This document shows, one piece after another, positions 27,001 to 35,268 of a stretch of DNA of 64,000 nt (within the stretch, counting starts at the first letter, position 1; each line of letters starts with the position of its first letter). Below the pieces are notes generated by a model. The model was not told where the DNA came from, did no database searches, and saw nothing but the letters and a program-made list of their open reading frames with translations. The stretch comes from Sporomusa silvacetica DSM 10669 (GTDB lineage Bacteria > Bacillota > Negativicutes > Sporomusales > Sporomusaceae), in NCBI RefSeq assembly GCF_002257705.1, contig NZ_LSLK01000075.1:1-64000 (forward strand), read 5' to 3'. The position numbers and the translations under genes were made by a program.

Positions 27001-27653
27001 AATTTATTGAAAGTAACAGTCCTGGCGGCGCTTTCTTTTAAGGGTTCAAGCTGAGTTTCCAGTTCCGCAATAATATCTTGCACCCTGGTAAGGTTTTGTT
27101 CCGCATCCCCTAGTTTACGTAATGCATCCCGTTTACGTTGCTTATACTTAGTTATTCCTGCGGCCTCTTCAAATAACAACCGTCGCTCCTCTGGCTTACT
27201 ACTCAATATTTCATCCACTTTATTCTGACCAATTACCGTCATTGACTCGCGGCCTAACCCTGTATCGGCCAGCATTTCATGAATATCCTTTAATCTGCAG
27301 GCAGTCTTATTAATATAATATTCGCTATCGCCTGATCTAAATACACGTCTGGTAATGATAACTTCATTAAACGCTAGCGGTAATTGCCCATCGCTATTAT
27401 CAAAAACTAAGGACACCTCGGCTACTCCTAATGGCCTACGTTTAGTACTACCGGCAAAGATAACATCTTCCATTTTTGTGCCCCGCAAAGTACGCAAACT
27501 CTGCTCACCGAGCGCCCAACGAATAGCATCAGAAATATTGCTTTTACCACTGCCGTTTGGGCCTACGATAGCTGTAATTCCTCGCCCAAATTCCAATTCA
27601 ATTTTCTCGGCGAACGATTTGAAGCCATAGGCCTCAAGTCTGCGCAATAGCAC
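24096..27653 (-). CDS. smc: Chromosome segregation SMC ATPase
   Basis: The protein is 1185 residues, full length. Walker A GPNGSGKSN sits near the N-terminus, a long coiled coil runs to a Gly-rich hinge at about residues 510-670 (SRGRKEASF just after), and the C-terminal head holds LALLSGGERSLTVIALLFAIL and Walker B PFCVVDEIDAALDEANV. With ScpA/ScpB it compacts and aligns the chromosome. The GTG at 27653 is preferred because AAGGGTGA lies upstream; the frame opens 9 bases earlier. Confidence 0.97.
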   Translation of the reverse strand: MLLRRLEAYGFKSFAEKIELEFGRGITAIVGPNGSGKSNISDAIRWALGEQSLRTLRGTKMEDVIFAGSTKRRPLGVAEVSLVFDNSDGQLPLAFNEVIITRRVFRSGDSEYYINKTACRLKDIHEMLADTGLGRESMTVIGQNKVDEILSSKPEERRLLFEEAAGITKYKQRKRDALRKLGDAEQNLTRVQDIIAELETQLEPLKESAARTVTFNKLSAELIACQATVLLERLEKADKLVESANLEQTHLTDQSIAITTRLTSADNGKESLTLQIAQAEERIIFSDKAITAMTTESERIDSRSGILTERIEQAHKAEARISGEVDRITNEHVTAGSKLVDLQSVLEVKQQQVLIIQGWVAEKNIRNDELLTSIKQMESQLEDGQEQTFDHLQQVVNARNSLRMFERDAVALMGKQDILAKEYTDYLKQQTEFSTKESQLQNETESLATKQKELQEQTALLRKDATQLENQLATITEKERQIADIIQEQSSRLTILTSMQHELEGFGRAIKGILKSQYSWKSGICGAIAQLFSVPDKYVNAIEVALGGAQQHIVTDTDQTAKQAITLLKTQNLGRATFLPLNTIRITKPRDAELLAASQPGALGFAAEVVSTDERYKPVVNYLLGRVIIAQTINAALEIARNSGFSVRIVTLDGELVNPGGSLTGGSRGRKEASFIARTNEIDTLKCSLERLREKRINFEQEKNVSSTAIAEVNSKLACIEARLKEIELRQAELAIHIDRNQVDAKRCELALKTISSEIAECQQQAAEFQDKIAQSKSALVHLENQEISHKSQVVDWQNQVKSMKNEQQVLNTELTDAKIKLSAATQEIAVTDSACQQVKDTLILMTTQLSRLQNEKKQIQAEAGQAQIELASLAECKEKLQRDKCQLTDTRQAQYAAKLELLSGMQKLDKETKDLRRQSNELQARLHEIELLIAKYGYETDNCREQLDGQLALTIEEARALKKTDSIDELLKAITYLESQIAALGFVNPAAINEYNKVQERYSFLQEQTGDLLRAKEYLTSIISDIDTTMSRQFNKAFKAISQSFGDVFVRLFGGGRAELVLIEPGNILSTGIDIIVQPPGKKLQNLALLSGGERSLTVIALLFAILTYRPAPFCVVDEIDAALDEANVERFSEFLQDYAKSTQFIVVTHRKGTMEAASVLHGVTMEESGISRLVSVKFIDKAG

Positions 27654-27724
27654 AATAATCACCCTTACCTGTTATTTAGGTCAATCAAAATTTTACCACG
27701 AGCAGTAGGGTAATACAAGTAATA

Positions 27725-27763
27725 TAAAAAAGCCCGCTGCATTTGCAAACAGGCTTCTTCACA
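27725..27763 (-). terminator. Terminator after spoVS
   Basis: On the minus strand, GCCTGTTTGCA pairs imperfectly with TGCAGCGGGC and is followed by T6. It separates spoVS from smc. Confidence 0.65.
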
Positions 27764-27778
27764 TTAAATTCCCTGTAA

Positions 27779-28039
27779 CTATCGGGGCTCAACAATAAAT
27801 TTAATAGCAGTACGCTCTTCCCCGTCAATCGTAATTTCCGCAAAAGCGGGTATGGCGACCAAATCAATGCCATTGGGAGCGACAAAACCACGTGAAATCG
27901 CAATAGCCTTAATAGCCTGATTAACCGCCCCTGCACCTACTGCCTGCACTTCTGCGGTTCCTTTTTCCCGCAAAACTGCTGCCAGAGCGCCTGCTACGGA
28001 TTTGGGATTTGATTGTGAAGATACTTTAAGCACTTCCAT
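27779..28039 (-). CDS. spoVS: Stage V sporulation protein S
   Basis: MEVLKVSSQSNPKSVAGALAAVLREKG and NQAIKAIAISRGFVAPNGIDL are diagnostic of SpoVS; 86 residues is the exact family length. It is an Alba-like nucleic-acid-binding protein required for late spore development in Bacillus. A frame at 27685-27936 overlaps it in another phase and is a shadow. The ribosome site AAGGAGGAGAG is strong. Confidence 0.97.
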   Translation of the reverse strand: MEVLKVSSQSNPKSVAGALAAVLREKGTAEVQAVGAGAVNQAIKAIAISRGFVAPNGIDLVAIPAFAEITIDGEERTAIKFIVEPR

Positions 28040-28125
28040 TTTTCGCTCTCCTCCTTTGAATTCCAGGGCCTATACTATAAAGGTATTCTGCGTATTTCCT
28101 AAAAATTCCTTCTTTTACATGATTT

Positions 28126-29184
28126 TTAAATACATTTTATCAAATTTTTATTAAATAGAACTACCCGGCCATGATGTTCAAGCAACAAGCAGCCTTTTTT
28201 TACAGAAGAATCAGCATAGAGGGTAGCCTTTGTTATGTTATAAGCAGCCGTAAGCTTATTAATATTATTATTGCATTGCCCTCGCACTTTAGAACAATCC
28301 TGTGGATGATGGCGAATAATTAACTTCTCTTCTGAAGCTCTCCATTTTTGTTCCATAAATCCGGCTAACATTAAGTAAAAGATATACGAATCTACCAGTT
28401 CGCCAAAAGCAGGATGATACGGCCCGGAAATAACATTTGTTTTGTTATCAAGTTCCGCTGAAGCCTGCAGTCCTGTACGAATAACCTCGATACCTTGCTG
28501 TTCAAATACTAACTTCATATAAGCCGAACGCGCCACTGCCTGTTCCAAAGACAACGGTTGATAACTCCCTTGACTATATAGTCTGGCAAGCACAGTATCA
28601 GCAATAACTATGACCGGATAAATACGAACAAACTCAGGGTGCAACGTAATCGCCTGACGCACAGTCTTGATTAGGCTGACCCAATCTTCGCCTGGTAAAC
28701 CTGGCATAAGCTGTAAGCCACAATGTATTCCCGACTCTTTCAATAATTTTACTGCATTAGTCACAGATTGACTATCATGTCCGCGTCGCGCACTAGTAAG
28801 CACATGATTATCCAGTGATTGAACACCTAATTCAACAATAGTTACGCCTTGCCGAATTAAATTGGCAATAATATCTTTATTTATACAATCAGGTCTTGTG
28901 GAAAGACGAATAGCATGAATAGATCCATTTCGCAGGGCCCGACTGGCTGGAGCCAGCAATTCATTCTGAATATTTTCGGGCAAAGCCGTAAAACTGCCAC
29001 CATAAAAGGCCACTTCAATCCAGCGTTTTTGGTTAATGGTGTTCAACCGTTCATAAATCATTGTACTTACTTGGTTAGCCGTAACCGGTGTTTGACAACC
29101 AGTTATTTTTTTCTGATTACAAAAAATGCACTGATGTAAACAACCTAGGTGGGGAATAAACACAGGGATAATATAATGCTTCAT
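28126..29184 (-). CDS. Elp3-like radical SAM protein
   Basis: The protein has 352 residues and starts KHYIIPVFIPHLGCLHQCIFCNQKK, giving the Cx3Cx2C iron-sulfur motif, followed by VAFYGGSFTALP, RLSTRPDCI and VELGVQSLD, the radical SAM/Elp3-like core. The acetyltransferase half of true Elp3 is absent, and the C-terminus instead continues with about 120 residues ending in a beta-rich part. The substrate is unknown. It lies between rnc and spoVS, as in other clostridial and Negativicute genomes. Confidence 0.9.
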   Translation of the reverse strand: MKHYIIPVFIPHLGCLHQCIFCNQKKITGCQTPVTANQVSTMIYERLNTINQKRWIEVAFYGGSFTALPENIQNELLAPASRALRNGSIHAIRLSTRPDCINKDIIANLIRQGVTIVELGVQSLDNHVLTSARRGHDSQSVTNAVKLLKESGIHCGLQLMPGLPGEDWVSLIKTVRQAITLHPEFVRIYPVIVIADTVLARLYSQGSYQPLSLEQAVARSAYMKLVFEQQGIEVIRTGLQASAELDNKTNVISGPYHPAFGELVDSYIFYLMLAGFMEQKWRASEEKLIIRHHPQDCSKVRGQCNNNINKLTAAYNITKATLYADSSVKKGCLLLEHHGRVVLFNKNLIKCI

Positions 29185-29197
29185 AATAACCTCTACT

Positions 29198-29223
29198 AAA
29201 AAGGACGGCCGATACGGCCGTCC
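29198..29223 (-). terminator. Terminator after rnc
   Basis: GGACGGCC, loop, CGGCCGTCC on the minus strand is followed by T5, ten bases after the rnc stop. Confidence 0.85.
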
Positions 29224-29232
29224 AAATCTATG

Positions 29233-29967
29233 TTATTGTGCTAACGTTCCAAGCTTTACTAATGCCTGCTTAGCCGCATGCTGTTCAGCTTCTTTTTTAC
29301 TTTTACCCCAACCAGAACCCATACGTTCACCATTAACTAGTACAGCTACTTCAAACGATTTATCATGATCCGGACCGCGTTCGCTTATCACTTCATACGC
29401 AATTTTGCTGTCGTTATTTTTTTGCACTATTTCCTGTAACCATGTTTTATAATCTTTTAAGTAATCACCGCGTTCAACTAGAAATAATTCTGACTTAAGT
29501 TGATTTAACACATACTTGGCAGCACTTCTAAAGCCGCCATCAAGATATACAGCACCAATAACAGCTTCAAACGCATCGGCAAGAATTGATATCCGTTCCC
29601 GACCACCTGACAAAGCTTCTCCTTTGCCTAAGAGAAGGTATTCTCCTAATTGTAATTCCAATGCTCGCTTGGCCAATGTATGTTCACATACAACTTGAGC
29701 CCTGGCCTTGGTAAGTTCGCCTTCTGGTAATTGTGGACACTGGCTAAATAAATAGGAGCTAATAATTAAATCTAAAACAGCATCGCCTAAAAATTCCAAA
29801 CGCTCATTATGCCTAATAGTAGCACCTTTGGTTTCATTGGCATAGGAGGTATGGATAAGGGCTTGGTGCAATAGCTTATAATCGCTGAACACAAATTCTA
29901 GCGTTTGGCACAACTCGGATAATGCCTGTAGGCGGTTAGCATCCAGCATTCCTTTAGTGTGTTTCAT
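29233..29967 (-). CDS. rnc: Ribonuclease III
   Basis: The 244-residue protein carries the RNase III signature NERLEFLGDAVLDL (about 51-64), the second acidic motif DAFEAVIGAVYLDGG (about 124) and a C-terminal double-stranded RNA-binding domain ending KKEAEQHAAKQAL. It processes rRNA precursors and structured mRNAs. It follows fabF by 9 bases with a weak ribosome site and is probably coupled to it. Confidence 0.96.
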   Translation of the reverse strand: MKHTKGMLDANRLQALSELCQTLEFVFSDYKLLHQALIHTSYANETKGATIRHNERLEFLGDAVLDLIISSYLFSQCPQLPEGELTKARAQVVCEHTLAKRALELQLGEYLLLGKGEALSGGRERISILADAFEAVIGAVYLDGGFRSAAKYVLNQLKSELFLVERGDYLKDYKTWLQEIVQKNNDSKIAYEVISERGPDHDKSFEVAVLVNGERMGSGWGKSKKEAEQHAAKQALVKLGTLAQ

Positions 29968-29976
29968 AAAAGCCGC

Positions 29977-31218
29977 TTACGCCTGGTATTTTTTCACCAG
30001 GATAGTTGCATTATGGCCGCCAAATCCAAATGAGTTTGAAAGCGCCACGTTAACAACTTGCTCCTGTGCTTTATTAGGTACATAATCCAAGTCCAACTCT
30101 GGATCTGGATTCTCCAAGTTAATCGTTGGTGGAATAATACCATTTACAATAGCAAGTACTATTGCTATTGCTTCAATACCGCCAGACGCCCCTAAAAGAT
30201 GCCCTGTCATCGATTTTGTTGAGCTAACCTTAAGTTGTTTGGCATGCTCGCCAAACAATGATTTTATTGCCAATGTCTCATTTTTGTCGTTAAGAGGGGT
30301 CGAAGTTCCATGAGCATTTATGTAGTCCACTGCGCTGGGCTCAATTCCAGCATCTTTAAGTGCCATAGCCATACATTTAGCCGCTTGAACACCCTCGGGA
30401 GCTGGAGCAGTAATATGGTAAGCATCCGCATTTGAACCGTAACCGATAATCTCAGCATAAATTCTAGCCCCACGTGCTACAGCATGGTCAAGTGCTTCCA
30501 TAACAATTATGCCTGCACCTTCCCCCATAACAAAACCGTTACGGCCAGCATCAAAAGGGCGAGAAGCCTTTTGTGGCTCATCATTATGAGTAGACATAGC
30601 TTTCATTGCACAGAACCCGGCTACGGCTGTTGGCGATATAGCCGCTTCAGTTCCGCCAGCCACCATAACGTCTGCATCACCACGTTGGATAATTTTAAAA
30701 GCATCGCCAATCGCATTGGTTCCTGTTGCACAGGCAGTAACTACACAACTGCAAGGACCCTCTAAGCCAAAAGTAATTGAGGTTTGTCCAGCAGGCATGT
30801 TGGCAATCATCATCGGTACAAAAAATGGGCTAATTCGTCCAGGACCTTTATCAAATAAAGTTTTAAATTGGTCATGTAGCGTATCCATGCCGCCAATACC
30901 AGTACCGATCAGAGTACCCATGCGACTCCGGTCTTCTTGTTCAAAGTTAATACCAGCATCCTCAAACGCCATTTTAGCGGCTGAAACGGCAAATTGAGTG
31001 CATCGGTCCATCCGCTTAGCTTCTTTTTTCTCAATATATTGGGTAGAATCAAAATCTTTTACTTCTCCCGCAATCTGCGTAGTATATTCACTAGGATCAA
31101 AACGGGTAATACGACCAATACCTGATTTCCCAGCAATCAAAGACTGCCAAAAGGCAGCTGTTCCAATACCTACGGGTGTAATGGCTCCCATGCCTGTAAT
31201 TACAACTCGGTTCTTCAA
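29977..31218 (-). CDS. fabF: 3-oxoacyl-ACP synthase II
   Basis: The KAS II catalytic triad is visible: Cys in VVTACATGTNAIG, His in NAHGTSTPLND and His in SSTKSMTGHLLGASG. It extends acyl-ACP chains with malonyl-ACP. With the TTG at 31218 (GAGGTGA upstream) the protein is 413 residues, the standard size; a GTG 9 bases earlier lacks a ribosome site. It is part of the fab operon ending at rnc. Confidence 0.96.
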   Translation of the reverse strand: MKNRVVITGMGAITPVGIGTAAFWQSLIAGKSGIGRITRFDPSEYTTQIAGEVKDFDSTQYIEKKEAKRMDRCTQFAVSAAKMAFEDAGINFEQEDRSRMGTLIGTGIGGMDTLHDQFKTLFDKGPGRISPFFVPMMIANMPAGQTSITFGLEGPCSCVVTACATGTNAIGDAFKIIQRGDADVMVAGGTEAAISPTAVAGFCAMKAMSTHNDEPQKASRPFDAGRNGFVMGEGAGIIVMEALDHAVARGARIYAEIIGYGSNADAYHITAPAPEGVQAAKCMAMALKDAGIEPSAVDYINAHGTSTPLNDKNETLAIKSLFGEHAKQLKVSSTKSMTGHLLGASGGIEAIAIVLAIVNGIIPPTINLENPDPELDLDYVPNKAQEQVVNVALSNSFGFGGHNATILVKKYQA

Positions 31219-31231
31219 AAAGGTCACCTCA

Positions 31232-32179
31232 CTAGTTTATTTCTTCAACTTCTTTAAGAAGTTTTGCAAAAATTTCTTTAACAGGTAGTATTTTATCTAT
31301 TTTATGAATATACTCGCCAGTAAATACCAGCCCGGTGTCAACATCACCCTGTTGAGCCCGAATAAGTGCGCTGATTATGCAAAAATTCCTTGCGCAATGT
31401 TTTAGACAGCCCCCACAAGTTTCAGGTTCATCAGCAGTACATTCAAGAATTTTCTTAGCAAAGGGATTTTTTATCGCACGCCCTGGCAATCCTACCGGGC
31501 TTTTGATCAATACCACATCTTCCGGTTTAGCTTTTAAATAAAACTCCTTTAAAGCTGGAGCGGCATTTGACTCATCACTAGCAGCAAATCTTGTGCCCAT
31601 TTGCACACCATCTGCCCCAAGTTTTATTACTTCAGCAATATCCCGGCCAAACATTATTCCACCGGCTCCAATAACAGGAATACTCACTGTTTTTTTGATA
31701 TCAGGTAAAATATCTCTTAATGATTGGTCTGTTCCTAAATGCCCACCAGCTTCCTTGCCTTCGACAATGATGGCTGCAGCACCTAGTTTTTCTGAAATTT
31801 TAGCAGCTTTAACTGATGATACAATTGGCACGATTGGAGTACCAGACTTTTTTCCCATAGGAAATACGTCGCGAGAAAAACCAGCTCCTGCTACTACCAA
31901 ATCAATTCCTGCATCAATAGCAGTATCTACATAACGTGCAAATTCTCTTGCTGCTACCATAATATTTATACCGATTATTCCCTTAGTTAAGCTACGTGCC
32001 AAACGGATTTCATAACGCAACTCATCAAAGCCCATGCCAGATGCTGCAATAAGTCCGATCCCACCCTCTTCAGCCACTGCTGCTGCCAAGCGCGCAGTTG
32101 ATAGTCTTATGGCCATACCACCTTGGATAATAGGAATCTTAGCAACATGTTGGCCAATTTTAAGCTCCGGAAGTTTCAA
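31232..32179 (-). CDS. Nitronate monooxygenase-like FMN protein with C-terminal Cys cluster
   Basis: The 315-residue TIM-barrel flavoprotein starts LKLPELKIGQHVAKIPIIQGGMAIRLS, with VIGAGGIMFGRDIAEVIKLGADGVQMGTRF in the FMN-binding part. It is related to FabK but the C-terminus differs, with six Cys in CTADEPETCGGCLKHCARNFC (about residues 255-275) that could bind an iron-sulfur cluster. It sits between acpP and fabF, so a lipid-linked reductase is possible; nitronate oxidation is only the family label. The start is TTG with GGAGGAG upstream. Confidence 0.85.
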   Translation of the reverse strand: MKLPELKIGQHVAKIPIIQGGMAIRLSTARLAAAVAEEGGIGLIAASGMGFDELRYEIRLARSLTKGIIGINIMVAAREFARYVDTAIDAGIDLVVAGAGFSRDVFPMGKKSGTPIVPIVSSVKAAKISEKLGAAAIIVEGKEAGGHLGTDQSLRDILPDIKKTVSIPVIGAGGIMFGRDIAEVIKLGADGVQMGTRFAASDESNAAPALKEFYLKAKPEDVVLIKSPVGLPGRAIKNPFAKKILECTADEPETCGGCLKHCARNFCIISALIRAQQGDVDTGLVFTGEYIHKIDKILPVKEIFAKLLKEVEEIN

Positions 32180-32236
32180 GTAACAACTCCTCCAATCAAT
32201 AACCATACCCTTAGCTACATCCTGCCATTACCTTTA

Positions 32237-32274
32237 AGAAAGTCCCGCGAAAAAAGTTTCCACGGGACTTTCTT
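32237..32274. terminator. Hairpin between acpP and the flavoprotein gene
   Basis: AAGAAAGTCCCG and CGGGACTTTCTT pair perfectly around a 14-base loop. No clear U tract follows on the minus strand, so partial termination or mRNA processing that favours high acpP expression is more likely than a full stop. Confidence 0.65.
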
Positions 32275-32321
32275 CATTTTCATAAGGTAATGTCATTAAT
32301 TACGACACCAGCAAAGCAGTG

Positions 32322-32558
32322 TTACGCTTGTTTTTCCTTGTCTATGTACTCCACAGCGTCTTTTACTGTTTTGATTTTTTCAGCTATTTCATCCGGAATC
32401 TCGATACTGAATTCCTCTTCAAAGGCCATAATCAGTTCAACAATATCCAGTGAATCAGCGCCAAGATCGTCAATGAAAGTAGAATTGATGGCTACATCAG
32501 CTTCATCAACGCCAAGTTGCTCAACAACGATTTCTTTAACCTTGTCAAAAGTTGTCAT
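32322..32558 (-). CDS. acpP: Acyl carrier protein
   Basis: The protein is 78 residues, acidic, with the phosphopantetheine site DLGADSLDIVEL (Ser about residue 36). It carries growing acyl chains for FabD, FabG, FabF, FabH, FabK and PlsX, all encoded nearby. The ATG at 32558 has GAAGGAGGTGAACACC upstream. Confidence 0.98.
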   Translation of the reverse strand: MTTFDKVKEIVVEQLGVDEADVAINSTFIDDLGADSLDIVELIMAFEEEFSIEIPDEIAEKIKTVKDAVEYIDKEKQA

Positions 32559-32612
32559 GATGGTGTTCACCTCCTTCCAAGGCATGTAAACTTAATTTTT
32601 TAAAGTCATATA

Positions 32613-33356
32613 TTACATTACCATACCACCGTCAACATTTAAAGTCTGTCCGGTAATATAATTTGCAGAATCTGTTGCTAAAAATACTACAGCGGCAGCA
32701 ACATCTTCCGCACCACCTAAACGATTAAGAGGTATTTTTGCTATCAAATCAGTCTTAACTTGTTCAGATAAGGTATTGGTCATATCTGTAGCAATAAAAC
32801 CTGGTGCAATAGCATTAACGGTAATACCCCGTGATGCCAATTCTTTGGCCATAGATTTAGTAAAACCAATAACCCCAGCTTTGGCAGCGGCATAGTTTGC
32901 CTGCCCGGCATTGCCAGTAATCCCAACAACCGATGTCATATTGATTATTCTACCGCTTCTTTGCTTCATCATAATCTTAGCTACTGCCTTCGTACAGTAG
33001 AATATGCCTTTAAGATTCGTATTTATTACAGCGTCCCAATCTTCGTCCTTCATGCGCATTAACAGTGTATCTCGGGTTATACCCGCGTTATTTACCAAAA
33101 TGTCAATTTTCCCATAGGCTTCGATTGTTTTTTTTACAAGCGCTTCAATCGCCCCATTATCAGCAACATCGGCCTGTAAGGTAATTGCTTGACCACCATC
33201 GTTGGTAATGGTTTTACAAACCTCTTCAGCAGCCTTGGCATTACCCGCATAATTGATAACAACCTTTGCGCCGACTTTCGCCAAAGCAATGGCTACTGCC
33301 CGGCCAATTCCTCTTGAAGCCCCAGTAACAATTGCCACTTGTCCATCTAAATGCAT
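32613..33356 (-). CDS. fabG: 3-oxoacyl-ACP reductase
   Basis: This short-chain dehydrogenase of 247 residues has GASRGIGRAVA for NADPH binding (about 12-22), NNAGITRD (about 88) and the catalytic Ser-Tyr-Lys in MTSVVG and YAAAKAG (about 138-157). It ends INVDGGMVM-like (LNVDGGMVM). The ATG at 33356 sits one base after the fabD stop, with AAGGAGG inside fabD; the longer frame to 33413 is rejected. Confidence 0.97.
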   Translation of the reverse strand: MHLDGQVAIVTGASRGIGRAVAIALAKVGAKVVINYAGNAKAAEEVCKTITNDGGQAITLQADVADNGAIEALVKKTIEAYGKIDILVNNAGITRDTLLMRMKDEDWDAVINTNLKGIFYCTKAVAKIMMKQRSGRIINMTSVVGITGNAGQANYAAAKAGVIGFTKSMAKELASRGITVNAIAPGFIATDMTNTLSEQVKTDLIAKIPLNRLGGAEDVAAAVVFLATDSANYITGQTLNVDGGMVM

Positions 33357-33357
33357 T

Positions 33358-34302
33358 TTAGCGAACCTCCTTGAAATAATCAAGCACTTTTTCGCAAGAA
33401 GCCACATCTTCAATATTCAAGGTTGCTATTTCTTTTACAATCTTCTTAGTAAAACCGGTAAGAACTTTACCAGGACCAACCTCAACAAACGTAGTAGCGC
33501 CAAAGTTCACGATTTGTGCAATACAGTCTTCCCAAAGCACTGGGCTAGCGGCCTGTTTGACTAGCAATTCTCGTAATTCTCCACCTTTAGTTACAATCTG
33601 CCCATTAACATTTACAACAACCGGAATTTGTGCATCTTTAATGCAAACTTGAGCAAGCTCGGTTTCCAGTTTCTTGGCTGCCGGTTGCATGAGTGTGCTG
33701 TGAAATGGAGCACTTACAGGTAAGGATATTGCCCGTTTAGCGCCAGCAGCTTTTAACAACTCATTCGCTTTATCAACAGCTTGCGCCGTACCTGCGATAA
33801 CAATTTGACCTGGGCAATTAAAGTTTACTGCTTGCACAGCACCAAGTTCGCCTTCCACTTGCTGACAAATCTCAACAACTTTACTGCGTTCAAGTCCCAG
33901 GATAGCTGCCATGCTGCCTTCTCCTAGTGGCACTGCTTCCTGCATGAACTGGCCGCGTTTTCTTACCAACCTCACAGCATCAGTAAACGCTAACGCCCCT
34001 GCAGCCACCAATGCTGAGTATTCTCCCAAGCTATGACCAGCCACAATATCCGGTTTAATACCTTGTTCCTTTAGTATTTCATAGCAAGCTACACTAACCG
34101 TCAAAATAGCCGGTTGTGTATTATATGTTTTTTTTAGTTCTTCTTCAGGACCATCAAAACACATGTCGGTAATTGAAAAGCCAAGCGCCTCATCAGCTGA
34201 CTTGAATATGGCCCGAACCGTATCAAATTGTTCATATAGGCTTTTACCCATACCTACGGTTTGAGAACCTTGTCCAGGAAAAACGAAAGCCAGTTTTCCC
34301 AT
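33358..34302 (-). CDS. fabD: Malonyl-CoA:ACP transacylase
   Basis: FVFPGQGSQTVGMGKS at the start and GHSLGEYSAL (catalytic Ser, about residue 90) identify FabD; 314 residues is normal. It loads malonyl groups on AcpP. The ribosome site GGGAGGGAAAGAA is strong; the gene lies 24 bases after fabK. Confidence 0.97.
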   Translation of the reverse strand: MGKLAFVFPGQGSQTVGMGKSLYEQFDTVRAIFKSADEALGFSITDMCFDGPEEELKKTYNTQPAILTVSVACYEILKEQGIKPDIVAGHSLGEYSALVAAGALAFTDAVRLVRKRGQFMQEAVPLGEGSMAAILGLERSKVVEICQQVEGELGAVQAVNFNCPGQIVIAGTAQAVDKANELLKAAGAKRAISLPVSAPFHSTLMQPAAKKLETELAQVCIKDAQIPVVVNVNGQIVTKGGELRELLVKQAASPVLWEDCIAQIVNFGATTFVEVGPGKVLTGFTKKIVKEIATLNIEDVASCEKVLDYFKEVR

Positions 34303-34326
34303 TTCTTTCCCTCCCTATGTATCTAT

Positions 34327-35268
34327 CTATATTTTCTGTGAAAGTTCAGTCATTACTTCAGGAATGTGCTGAACTATATCCTGCATAATTTCATTTACCG
34401 GGCGTATAGTAGTAATCATACCAGCCACCTGCCCAATCATTACTGAACCATAATCCACGTCGCCATCGCGCACAGCTGCTTTGAGCTTTCCGGCACCCAA
34501 ACGTTCCAATTCTTCTGTTGACGCACCGCACTTTTCTAATTCAGCAAAATCACGGGTTAACTTATTGGCAATAACTCTAACAGGATGGCCTGTTATTGCA
34601 CCAGTAACTACCGTAGCACGTTCTTTGGCTTTAATAATGGCCGCCTTATAATTAGGGTGAGCAGTACATTCAGCTGAAGCTGCAAACACCGTCCCCATCT
34701 GAACACCTTGAGCTCCCAGAGCTAATGCAGCCACTACGCCGCGAGCATCACCAATGCCGCCTGCAGCAATAACCGGCACAGAAACAGCATCAGCAACCAA
34801 TGGCACTAATGCCATTGTTGTTACTTCACCTACATGACCGCCGCTTTCCATGCCTTCAGCAATAATAGCATCAATACCTACCCGTTCTAATCGTTTGGCA
34901 AGCGCTACTGAGGCAACAACAGGAATTATCTTTGTTCCAACTTCCTTTAAGGCTGGGATATATTCTCCCGGATTACCTGCCCCAGTAGTAACAACGGCAA
35001 CGCGTTCATCAATAACAACCTGCATTACCTCTTTGACAAACGGCGACATGAGCATAATATTGACACCAAAAGGCTTGTTTGTCAAATTTTTGGCTTTTGC
35101 GATCTCTGCTTTAAGTGCGTCAGGAGGCATATGTCCCGCACCAATTATCCCCAAACCACCGGCATTAGACACTGCCGCCGCCAATTCAGCTGTAGCTACC
35201 CAAGCCATTCCACCCTGCAGGATTGGATATTTTATATTTAATAGCTGGCAAATTTTGTTTTTTAACAA
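34327..35268 (-). CDS. fabK: Enoyl-ACP reductase II (FMN)
   Basis: The 313-residue FMN TIM-barrel protein starts CQLLNIKYPILQGGMAWVATAELAAAVSNAGGLGIIGAG, typical of FabK, with GMESGGHVGEVTTMALVP and VIAAGGIGDARGVVAALALGAQGVQMGTVF. It reduces enoyl-ACP; no FabI gene is seen in this window. The TTG start overlaps the fabH stop by 7 bases, with AAGGAGG ten bases upstream. Confidence 0.94.
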   Translation of the reverse strand: MLKNKICQLLNIKYPILQGGMAWVATAELAAAVSNAGGLGIIGAGHMPPDALKAEIAKAKNLTNKPFGVNIMLMSPFVKEVMQVVIDERVAVVTTGAGNPGEYIPALKEVGTKIIPVVASVALAKRLERVGIDAIIAEGMESGGHVGEVTTMALVPLVADAVSVPVIAAGGIGDARGVVAALALGAQGVQMGTVFAASAECTAHPNYKAAIIKAKERATVVTGAITGHPVRVIANKLTRDFAELEKCGASTEELERLGAGKLKAAVRDGDVDYGSVMIGQVAGMITTIRPVNEIMQDIVQHIPEVMTELSQKI

